Assembly: GCA_030743915.1 (NCBI GenBank)
Contig: JASLRP010000036.1
Location: forward strand, 1 to 7,967
Length of the DNA stretch: 7,967 nt
Source: SAR202 cluster bacterium
GTDB taxonomy: Bacteria > Chloroflexota > Dehalococcoidia > Lucifugimonadales > UBA1123
Reading direction: 5' to 3'
Below the pieces are notes generated by a model. The model did not search any database. It was not told the DNA's origin and saw only the letters and a list, made by a program, of their open reading frames with translations. This document shows positions 1 to 5,904 of this stretch, one piece after another; within the stretch, counting starts at the first letter, position 1, and every line of letters starts with the position of its first letter. The translations under genes and the position numbers were made by a program.

Positions 1-317
1 GTGTAGGGAGGATACAGCTTGATAGCGACGAAGTTAAGCTCGTCGAACGCTCGCTCCAACTCCGCAATCATCCCCTCTGGCTTAAGAGGGGACACGTACG
101 CGAACCCGACAAATCGGTCTGGATTCCGAGCCACAAACTGAGCGGTCAGATCGTTGCCGGTGGCGCCGTCGGGGTGGAAGATGTTGAACAGGCAGGCGAT
201 GTCTATGCCGACCGAGTCCATCGCTGAAAGCATCAGATCGGCATCATCAATGGCGCCGTACCTGTCCCATCTGCCCACGTGCCCGTGAAAGTCGATGACC
301 CGCTGTCCCTCAATCAT
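1..317 (-). CDS. Amidohydrolase-2 family metal-dependent hydrolase (N-terminal part, truncated by the window edge)
   Basis: I translated this from the ATG whose complement is at 315-317. About 105 codons are visible and the frame stays open to the window edge. Seen: the N-terminus contains D9-F10-H11-G12-H13-V14-G15, the strand-1 HxH metal-binding motif of the amidohydrolase-2 (ACMSD/LigI/LigJ-like) TIM barrel. Further on are a segment like RNPDRFVGFAYVSP and, near residue 100, AIKLYPPY, both typical of this family. Known: members are cytosolic, usually Zn-dependent, and hydrolyse lactones, hydrate or decarboxylate 2-oxo acids, or act on amides. The start lies 8 bp inside the upstream amidohydrolase-like gene (shared bases 310-317), so translation is probably coupled. 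No strong Shine-Dalgarno is visible. The catalytic Asp and the other His ligands lie outside the window, so activity and substrate cannot be judged. Confidence 0.88.
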   Translation of the reverse strand, partial: MIEGQRVIDFHGHVGRWDRYGAIDDADLMLSAMDSVGIDIACLFNIFHPDGATGNDLTAQFVARNPDRFVGFAYVSPLKPEGMIAELERAFDELNFVAIKLYPPY

Positions 318-1071
318 TGGCATCCATCTTCAGAATTCGCTCCAGATTTCCTGAGCAGACCAACTCCAGTTCTTCATCGCTCAAACCCGCATGATGGAGA
401 TAGTACAGAACCGGCCCCATCGCGTATCTGGGATACCACGAGCCATAGATCAGCCGCTCTGCTCCGAACTCATCGCGCAACGCTTCGACCTCGCCTATGG
501 GCTCGTAGCGGCTCAACTCCAGATGGGAATTGGGCAGCGCCTGCAAAAGCGGACGAACCCATAACGCATGGGTGTAGTGAGCCCCCGTTAGCACCGTCGT
601 CAGATCAGGGTAGGCTGTCAGCGTCGTCACGATGTCATCTGGGTCGGTCTCGGGCAGGGTGAACCACAGAGGAATATTCGCCTCGCACAGCCAGGATAGG
701 AGCGAATGATAGGCCCACGGTCGAAATGGCAACTCGACTGGAACAGCGTTCGCAAGTCGAACGCATTGCACGTGACCGCTGCCATGTAGCTCCTGAATCT
801 GTTGGAGGCTGTCTGAGGTTGGCAAGACAGACCAGATGGGATAGAGGCGTTCGTCGTCGCCTAGCCAATCTTCCAAATAGGCGTTGCCGTTGATGGGGCT
901 GATGTCTTCGCTGTGGGCATGATAGACCAGCGCACGCTGGACGCCATGCCTATCGAGTTCAGCAAGCAGCTCGCCCCGATTTCGGAAGGGCGATACTTCG
1001 TCCTGACGGTTACCCACTCGCACGTTGGCGTCGAACACAGGCACACGGGATTTGAAATTCAGAGAGGTCAT
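310..1071 (-). CDS. Amidohydrolase-2-like protein lacking metal ligands (probable pseudoenzyme)
   Basis: This is a complete 253-residue frame, a typical length for small amidohydrolase-2 barrels. Seen: the strand-1 region reads F13-D14-A15-N16-V17-R18-V19-G20, where the family has D-x-H-x-H-x-G, so both metal-binding His are replaced (N16, R18). Near the C-terminus GAERLIYGSWYP aligns with the usual GADRVLFGSDYP, so the metal-binding/catalytic Asp is W212. The fold signature is otherwise kept: an EFGAERL helix, a YGS strand, and a final SGNLERIL helix like the family's GNAxRLL. The start at 1071 is 12 bp after the upstream stop, with only a weak Shine-Dalgarno, suggesting re-initiation. The end overlaps the canonical paralogue by 8 bp. 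Inference: it is a non-catalytic partner or regulator, or an enzyme with a different mechanism. H165 and H168 (GAHYTH) could still bind something. The frame is intact, so it is not simple decay. Confidence 0.82.
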   Translation of the reverse strand: MTSLNFKSRVPVFDANVRVGNRQDEVSPFRNRGELLAELDRHGVQRALVYHAHSEDISPINGNAYLEDWLGDDERLYPIWSVLPTSDSLQQIQELHGSGHVQCVRLANAVPVELPFRPWAYHSLLSWLCEANIPLWFTLPETDPDDIVTTLTAYPDLTTVLTGAHYTHALWVRPLLQALPNSHLELSRYEPIGEVEALRDEFGAERLIYGSWYPRYAMGPVLYYLHHAGLSDEELELVCSGNLERILKMDAND

Positions 1072-1083
1072 GATCGCTGGAAC

Positions 1084-1857
1084 TTAATCCGGTCTCGAAG
1101 CCGCGAAAAGCCTGTTCCGGCCCGTACAAACCATTCTCTCCGAGTAGTCATCGACCGACCAGACCGAGCCGTCTTTCCGGGGTATGTCTCTGGGTTTTCG
1201 AAGGATGAACTCGCCCCTGTCAGGCTGGTTGTACACCACGTGGGCAACGTCGAAGCGTTCAACCTGGTACTCGGGAGATGTCGAAAAGTCGGGCACGATC
1301 AGCGCTCCGGTGTCCACCTGATACCGCACAGGCGATTTCAGCACGTTCATCGTCTTGATGGGATACTCCAGAACGGCCCGCAACCCAGAGGTCTCGTCAC
1401 TCAGTTCGGTCTGGCCCATCAAAGGCACATTCCGAAGGGTGTGCTCCACAACATCGTCATCGGTGAGAAGCTCCGTCACATCCTCGAAAGCGCAAAGGTC
1501 TATCTGCACGTCGTCGAATCTGTCTTTGAAAAGCCCTGCCTCCACGGAAGTTCTGCCGCCGGTGTTGTCGTAGCCAGGATCATCGAAGTCGTCAGGATTG
1601 GCGACCCAGTGATTGCGAATCAGCGTGTATTCTGTGGCGCCGAAGATGCCCCGAAAGTCGTAGTTGGGCATGGTGATTAGCTGGCCGTCGGAGTGGGTAT
1701 GCTCCGAGCGGCAGGGGGCGATGAGGTAGTAAGGTTCTTCCGTGCCTTTCTCGTCGTCGAACAGGGTGCAAGTCGCGTCGAGTTGAATGCGTGACATGCT
1801 GCCATTTAACGCGCCGAACCAGGTCATGTAAGAGTTGGCGAAATCGATTGCGCTCAT
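1084..1857 (-). CDS. Conserved-looking hypothetical protein, 257 residues
   Basis: I do not recognise the family. The start at 1857 is well supported: AAGGAG (complement of 1863-1868) lies 5 bases upstream. It begins 60 bp after the D-aminoacylase-like gene and ends 12 bp before the amidohydrolase-like gene, all in one direction, so it is probably in the same operon. Seen: no signal peptide and no membrane segment, so likely cytosolic. It is rich in Asp and Glu, with an acidic run LLTDDDVVEH around 130-139. It has an E52-H53-T54-H55-S56-D57 segment that could bind metal, a Gly/Asp-rich loop at 94-104 (PGYDNTGGRTS), and a C-terminal half that looks beta-rich (SPVRYQVDTGALIVPDF at 175-191, HVVYNQPDRGEFILRKP at 206-222). 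The composition is that of a real protein and the frame is uninterrupted. It could be an accessory subunit, an uncharacterised enzyme or a substrate-binding protein; nothing here decides between them. Confidence 0.8.
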   Translation of the reverse strand: MSAIDFANSYMTWFGALNGSMSRIQLDATCTLFDDEKGTEEPYYLIAPCRSEHTHSDGQLITMPNYDFRGIFGATEYTLIRNHWVANPDDFDDPGYDNTGGRTSVEAGLFKDRFDDVQIDLCAFEDVTELLTDDDVVEHTLRNVPLMGQTELSDETSGLRAVLEYPIKTMNVLKSPVRYQVDTGALIVPDFSTSPEYQVERFDVAHVVYNQPDRGEFILRKPRDIPRKDGSVWSVDDYSERMVCTGRNRLFAASRPD

Positions 1858-1917
1858 CGGGTCTCCTTGTTTTGATCTTGGTTGAAGGAACAGGACTACG
1901 GCCTCCCGTCGAGGGCC

Positions 1918-3504
1918 TTACGGCACCGCCTGTCCTGCCAAAACTCCTGTGCATCGCTCATGGTCAACGGCGACCTGGCCATTGACCACCACAAAAGGCA
2001 ATCCCGTCGGGAACTGGCGAGGGTCGTCGAAGGTGGAGTTGTCTATGACCCGTTCGGAGTCGAACACCGCAACGTCTGCATAATACCCCTTCTCGATCCG
2101 TCCCCGGCGAGTCAAACCGAACCTCTGCGCCGGACGTTCGGTCATCCGATGCACCATCTGTTCGAGGTTGAGGATGCCGTACTCCCGACGGAACCGCCCC
2201 AGGAATCTGGGGAACGCTCCGAATGAGCGTGGGTGGGTGAAACTGCCCGCTGGCGTGATGTCACTGCACACCATGTAGTCTGGCCGCGCCAGCAGGTTCA
2301 TACAGTCCAGATTGTGCTGACGCCAGTTTGCCACGTTGTGCGGTGGGGCGCCACGATACCCGATCTTCAGATTTTCGTCGACAAGCAGATCGCAAAGGGC
2401 ATCCTCCACCGACGTTCCAAGATGGGCCGCCACGTCGGGCAATGTCATCCCTTCCAGATGGCTGTTCTTCGGCAGATAGGTGAACACCACCTCGTCAAGC
2501 GCGACGGACATTTCGAACTCTTCATGGAGAATTTCGCGTAACTTCTGGCGTTCCGTCGGGTCGGTGAGCCTTCTCATAATCGCTTCCGGCCCGCCATCCT
2601 GAACGTAACTCGGCAGGACGCTCACGGAGATTGAGCTTCCGGTTGGGTACGGGTATATGTCCAGGGTGCAGTCAACGCCCTGCGACTTGGCTTCGTCAAC
2701 TGGCCCGAGTCGGTCTGCAATGGTTCCCGGATTCTTGAAGTCGGTCCTGAAATGCGAGAGGTGGAGCTTCACTCCCGTCTGTCGGGCGATTTCCAGCGCT
2801 TCGAGCACGCCATCTCCCCCAAAGGCCCGGCTAGCGTTGGCCCTGCGAGGCTCGGCGACGTAGATGCTGTCCATCTCCTGCACCGTTTTGCAGAGTTCAA
2901 TGAATTCATGAGTGTCTCCCCAAGGGCCGGGATAGTACGCTCCTCCCGTGGAGAACCCGACCGCGCCTTGCTCAATGCCCTCTTTCACCAACTGCTTGGC
3001 CTTTTCCAGGGCGTCATCATCCAGGGGCACGTCGCGAAAGCCCGCAACCTCAAGGCGCACAGTCCCCTGGGGCACGAGGTAGGCGGTGTTGAGAGCCACC
3101 TTTTTATGATAGTTGGCTCGGAATGCGGCAACGCTGCTCATGTCCAGGTCTTCCGGAGGGTCACCCAGAAGACCTCCAAGATAGTGGCGGTGTATGAGGT
3201 AGTTGTCTGCCGATAATGGGGCATACGACATGCCGTCCAGCCCCAATATCAGCGTCGTGATGCCCTGACGCAGGCCGTTGGCGTGCTGTGGGTCTGTGAG
3301 CAGAGCGCCTTCAGAGTGAGTGTGGGTGTCTATGAACCCGGGCGAAACGACCATGCCGGTGGCGTCGATTATCCGAGCCGCCTGAGCGCTGGACAGGTCG
3401 CCTATGGCATCGACATATTCTCCTTTAATCCCCACATCGGCGCGATACCCGGCAGACCCGGTCCCATCGACAACCATGCCCCCGGAAATGATCAGGTCAA
3501 ACAT
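1918..3504 (-). CDS. N-acyl-D-amino-acid deacylase / D-aminoacylase family amidohydrolase with altered metal site
   Basis: A 528-residue member of the D-aminoacylase (COG3653) amidohydrolase branch, somewhat longer than the usual 480 or so. Seen in order: an N-terminal beta-sandwich with DLIISGGMVVDGTG (3-16); the strand-1 motif FIDTHTHSE with H61 and H63; GITTLILGLDGMSYAP (81-96); IYVAEPR (214-220); LHLSHFR with H251; LDIYPYPTGSS (281-291); CSD with D415; HPRSFGAFPRFLG (424-436), a family hallmark; and a C-terminal KGYYADVAVFD returning to the sandwich. Known enzymes hydrolyse N-acyl-D-amino acids to a D-amino acid and a carboxylate. The family's bridging Cys (NCG motif, Cys96 in the Alcaligenes enzyme) is D90 here, and the first of its two later His ligands is E218, so the metal centre is probably different. 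The start at 3504 has AGAGGAA (complement of 3513-3519) 8 bases upstream and follows the aldolase gene by 45 bp. The exact substrate is unknown; a cyclic amide or other N-acyl compound is possible. Confidence 0.9.
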   Translation of the reverse strand: MFDLIISGGMVVDGTGSAGYRADVGIKGEYVDAIGDLSSAQAARIIDATGMVVSPGFIDTHTHSEGALLTDPQHANGLRQGITTLILGLDGMSYAPLSADNYLIHRHYLGGLLGDPPEDLDMSSVAAFRANYHKKVALNTAYLVPQGTVRLEVAGFRDVPLDDDALEKAKQLVKEGIEQGAVGFSTGGAYYPGPWGDTHEFIELCKTVQEMDSIYVAEPRRANASRAFGGDGVLEALEIARQTGVKLHLSHFRTDFKNPGTIADRLGPVDEAKSQGVDCTLDIYPYPTGSSISVSVLPSYVQDGGPEAIMRRLTDPTERQKLREILHEEFEMSVALDEVVFTYLPKNSHLEGMTLPDVAAHLGTSVEDALCDLLVDENLKIGYRGAPPHNVANWRQHNLDCMNLLARPDYMVCSDITPAGSFTHPRSFGAFPRFLGRFRREYGILNLEQMVHRMTERPAQRFGLTRRGRIEKGYYADVAVFDSERVIDNSTFDDPRQFPTGLPFVVVNGQVAVDHERCTGVLAGQAVP

Positions 3505-3549
3505 ATTGGGCGTTCCTCTAAATTGGAGTCCTTAGCCGATGGCGGCAGG

Positions 3550-4278
3550 CTAGTAGCCCCTGATACCGGTTCCCTCGGACAGCATGGCGTTGACAGCGTC
3601 TTTCACGGCCATCGTGGCATCCACCGACACCATAATATCGGCGTCTCGATGCTTGCCGGCGGCGTGGATTTTGTCTGTGCCCTCTTGAGTGACCTTGATG
3701 CAGTCGGGGTGATCCGGCTGCCCTGGGAGACCCATTGACTGGGCCAGGTCATTGGGGCCGCCGGCGAAGACCTCTATTCCATCGACCGCGAGGATTTCGT
3801 CCAGGTTGTTGTAGGCGGTGATGCTCTCTATCTGAGGGACGATCAGCAGTTCATCATTCGTCCTGTCCATCATCGCCTTCAGGTCTGTTTCCATGCCGAA
3901 CCGGGTGACCCGTTTGCTGGTGTAGCTGCGGTGTCCAATCGGGGCGAAGTAGCAATACCCGACCAATTTCTCGGCCTGCTCTTTGTTCTCAAGATCGGGA
4001 ATCGTGATGACTCGCATCCCTCGATCGAGATAGTTGAGGATATTGCTCTGAATCTGGTCTGGGACTCTCATGGCGGGTGTCAGTCCCCACCCGTCGCACA
4101 TGCGGCAGAAACGGTCGATGGTCTCAGGGGTGATTGCCGCGTGCTGACCGTCAAAGCTCACAAAGTCGAGATTCATGGCTCCGGCCAACTCGATGATCTC
4201 ATCCGAGTAAAAACTCAGCGAAATGCCTACTGCTTTCTGTCCAAGTCTCATCTTCTCAATTATCTTGTTCGTGGGCAT
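3550..4278 (-). CDS. HpcH/HpaI-family aldolase
   Basis: A 242-residue class II (metal-dependent) pyruvate-type aldolase, slightly shorter than E. coli HpaI (about 262). Seen: FDGQHAAI with H46, AMRVPD with R71, LDRG with D85, PQIES with E151 and GGPNDLAQSMG with D177. These correspond to HpaI H45, R70, D84, E149 and D175, so the base/dyad, the carboxylate-binding Arg and the two metal ligands are all present. The Glu before the catalytic His in HpaI is Gln here, as in some other family members. Known: the family reversibly cleaves 4-hydroxy-2-oxo acids to pyruvate (or a related 2-oxo acid) and an aldehyde in the cytosol, mostly in aromatic or sugar-acid breakdown. The start at 4278 is set by a strong AAGGAGG (complement of 4286-4292) 7 bases upstream. 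It is the first gene of the minus-strand operon and is divergent from the MFS gene. The substrate (heptanedioate, glucarate or other) is not decidable. Confidence 0.92.
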   Translation of the reverse strand: MPTNKIIEKMRLGQKAVGISLSFYSDEIIELAGAMNLDFVSFDGQHAAITPETIDRFCRMCDGWGLTPAMRVPDQIQSNILNYLDRGMRVITIPDLENKEQAEKLVGYCYFAPIGHRSYTSKRVTRFGMETDLKAMMDRTNDELLIVPQIESITAYNNLDEILAVDGIEVFAGGPNDLAQSMGLPGQPDHPDCIKVTQEGTDKIHAAGKHRDADIMVSVDATMAVKDAVNAMLSEGTGIRGY

Positions 4279-4339
4279 ATGTGTGCCTCCTTGCGCAATT
4301 TTGGATCACGAATATCGCATATGTTCCAATTCACAATCC

Positions 4340-4376
4340 AGAGGACGATTCTAGCTCAACGCAAGAGGATATTCTA
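4340..4376. repeat. Imperfect tandem direct repeat in the divergent intergenic region
   Basis: Two copies are present: AGAGGACGATTCTA at 4340-4353 and AGAGGATATTCTA at 4364-4376. They share AGAGGA and ATTCTA and differ only in the centre (CG versus T). Start-to-start spacing is 24 bp and end-to-end spacing is 23 bp, about two helical turns. Such placement between divergent genes would suit a regulator that binds the same face of the helix twice. No regulator gene is in the window, so the operator role is inference. Confidence 0.4.
4348..4376 (-). promoter_or_regulatory. Candidate promoter for the minus-strand operon
   Basis: On the minus strand TAGAAT (complement of 4348-4353) matches the TATAAT consensus at five of six positions. 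Exactly 17 bp upstream lies another TAGAAT (complement of 4371-4376), which matches TTGACA at only three positions. Transcription would begin near 4341 and give a leader of roughly 60 bases ahead of the aldolase start. The -10 coincides with one copy of the direct repeat, so a bound regulator could compete with polymerase. This is consensus matching by eye only. Confidence 0.3.
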
Positions 4377-4421
4377 CCGGCGCCCAAATCATCTGAATTA
4401 GGGGCGAATCAGAAATGTCTC

Positions 4422-4430
4422 TGATAGACT
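4422..4430 (+). promoter_or_regulatory. Candidate extended -10 for a leaderless MFS transcript
   Basis: The bases TGATAGACT form an extended -10 (TGn followed by TAGACT, four of six TATAAT positions). Only six bases lie between its end and the A of the ATG at 4437, the spacing expected when transcription starts at the start codon itself. No -35 box is seen near 4402-4407. The idea is supported by the absence of any Shine-Dalgarno before this gene, but it stays tentative. Confidence 0.28.
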
Positions 4431-4436
4431 TGCCCC

Positions 4437-5762
4437 ATGCCGGACCATGTATTCAAGATCAAATCCCCACTCAGCGCGGCGATGCGCCCCGGCAAAGTGT
4501 TCTACGGCTGGTGGCTTGTAGGCGTGGCCGCCTTCATGCTCACGCTGATGTCGCTGACTGTGTTCCAGGGCCTGGGAACCATGCTGGTGACTCTGGAACG
4601 ACAGTTCGGATGGACTCGAACCGCCCTATCCGGCGCATTCGCACTTGCCCGAGTTGAAGGGGCAGTTCTGGGGCCGCTTGAAGGCTTCCTGGTGGACAGG
4701 ATAGGCAACCGACGCATGGTGCTGATCGGCTACACCATCATGGGTATCGGTTTCATCTTAATGTCTCAAGTGCGGAGTCTATGGCACTTCTATGCGGCCT
4801 TCATAATCATCTCGTTGGGATCGGGGCTGGGCGGCTGGCTGGCGATGATATCCATGATCAACAACTGGTTCAACCGACGTCGCTCATTTGCGCTGGCATC
4901 GGCCATGTCTGGGATTCACGTGGGGGGACTGCTGGTCCCTCTGCTGGCCCTGGCGATTGAGTGGTTTGGATTCAATGGAGCGGCGCTCGGGATCGGAGTA
5001 TTCCTGCTCGTGATCATTGGACCGGTCTCCAGGGTGATTCGCAATCGTCCTGAGGACTATGGCATGCATCCCGATGGCGTTGCGCCCGACGCAGAGATTT
5101 CAGAAACTAAGGCCGATGACGACCCTCAAGAGGATGATGAACCCGACTTCACAGCGGCGCAAGCGCTCAGAACGCCGGTATTCTGGACGCTCACGGTCGT
5201 GCAGGTCGCAACCAGCATCTCCGTCGTGACGCTGGCGCTGCACCTTGTCCCAAAACTCACAGACATGGGAATGTCGCTCAGTGGCGCCAGCACCATCGTG
5301 TTGACGTACACAATAGTGGCCCTTCCATCCCAGTTCATATCAGGGTTTTTCGCAGATCGGCTGCCCAAGCCTCCCGTCATATTCGTTTTCCTGTTGTTAC
5401 AGGGCGCAGCGATCTTGACGATTGCCGTTGCGGACACCGTGTTGATGGCAGTCGCATTCGCGGTGATGTACGGCATCGCCTTCGGGGGGCGCAGTCCGCT
5501 GATGACCGCCATTCGTGGCGATTACTTCGGACGCAAGGCCTTCGCGACTATAATGGGATTGTCGCAATTCCCCATGAATCTTGGAATGATCGTCGCGCCG
5601 CTGTTTGCGGGTTACATGTTCGACACCACGGGCACATACTTTGTCCCCTTTGTAACCTTCGCGTCGTTGACCTTCCTGGGGGCGGGACTGATGCTTTTCG
5701 TGAAGAAACCCCGCAAATCGCTGGTCGCGCAAACCGACGCAGAGGGACAACCGGCCGCTTAG
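4437..5762 (+). CDS. MFS transporter, monocarboxylate (MCT/OFA)-like
   Basis: A 441-residue inner-membrane carrier with about 12 hydrophobic segments in two halves. Seen: the N-terminal FYGWWLVG (22-29) typical of MCT/OFA-like MFS proteins; the motif-A loop GFLVDRIGNRRM (83-94) between helices 2 and 3; NNWFNRRRSFALA (142-154) between helices 4 and 5; and NRPEDYGMHPDG (203-214) at the end of the first half. An acidic cytoplasmic linker follows (about 215-238), then a second motif-A-like FFADRLPKPP (304-313) and YFGRKAFATIMG (363-374). Known relatives move small carboxylates with protons or by exchange. It is divergent from the aldolase operon and 142 bp ahead of the alpha/beta hydrolase, so it probably imports the substrate or exports a product. 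The start at 4437 has no Shine-Dalgarno; Met16 (4482) lacks one too. 4437 is preferred for its well-placed upstream -10. The substrate is unknown. Confidence 0.92.
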   Translation: MPDHVFKIKSPLSAAMRPGKVFYGWWLVGVAAFMLTLMSLTVFQGLGTMLVTLERQFGWTRTALSGAFALARVEGAVLGPLEGFLVDRIGNRRMVLIGYTIMGIGFILMSQVRSLWHFYAAFIIISLGSGLGGWLAMISMINNWFNRRRSFALASAMSGIHVGGLLVPLLALAIEWFGFNGAALGIGVFLLVIIGPVSRVIRNRPEDYGMHPDGVAPDAEISETKADDDPQEDDEPDFTAAQALRTPVFWTLTVVQVATSISVVTLALHLVPKLTDMGMSLSGASTIVLTYTIVALPSQFISGFFADRLPKPPVIFVFLLLQGAAILTIAVADTVLMAVAFAVMYGIAFGGRSPLMTAIRGDYFGRKAFATIMGLSQFPMNLGMIVAPLFAGYMFDTTGTYFVPFVTFASLTFLGAGLMLFVKKPRKSLVAQTDAEGQPAA

Positions 5763-5893
5763 ATGGTCAAAGCGAATCGGACAATAGAACTCAGACCCTT
5801 CTAGGCCCCAGAGAGCCAAGATGCTATGCTTGGGAATATTCATCATCCTCAACGAACTCTCTCACATTCGGCGGATTCAAAAATCGAAAAATA

Positions 5894-5898
5894 GAGGT
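5894..5898 (+). promoter_or_regulatory. Ribosome binding site deciding the alpha/beta hydrolase start
   Basis: GAGGT (within AGAGGT, 5893-5898) lies six bases before the ATG at 5905. The same frame is open back to an ATG at 5821, but that one has no comparable site, and the intervening 28 residues do not resemble the family's N-terminus. The site therefore favours 5905 as the true start. Confidence 0.65.
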
Positions 5899-5904
5899 AC
5901 CAAT

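Noticed and set aside
310..1071. The idea that the degenerate amidohydrolase is a decaying pseudogene or contains a frameshift
   Set aside because: The frame is complete, of normal family length, ends with the expected C-terminal helix and overlaps the next gene precisely. The changed residues are substitutions within well-kept surrounding motifs.
913..1680. Long plus-strand open frame of 255 codons opposite the amidohydrolase-like and hypothetical genes
   Set aside because: It spans the junction of two well-supported minus-strand genes, has no ribosome binding site I can see, and its translation has no recognisable family pattern. It is a mirror of the coding bias on the other strand.
4291..4298. 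Perfect 8-bp palindrome TTGCGCAA next to the aldolase ribosome binding site
   Set aside because: An 8-bp palindrome is expected by chance at this window size, and no second copy or longer symmetry supports an operator.
5821..5904. Upstream in-frame ATG extending the alpha/beta hydrolase by 28 residues
   Set aside because: The extension looks at first like a short hydrophobic leader (LCLGIFIIL), but it is followed by a charged stretch with no cleavage site. The ATG at 5905 has a good GAGGT site and gives the family-like N-terminus.
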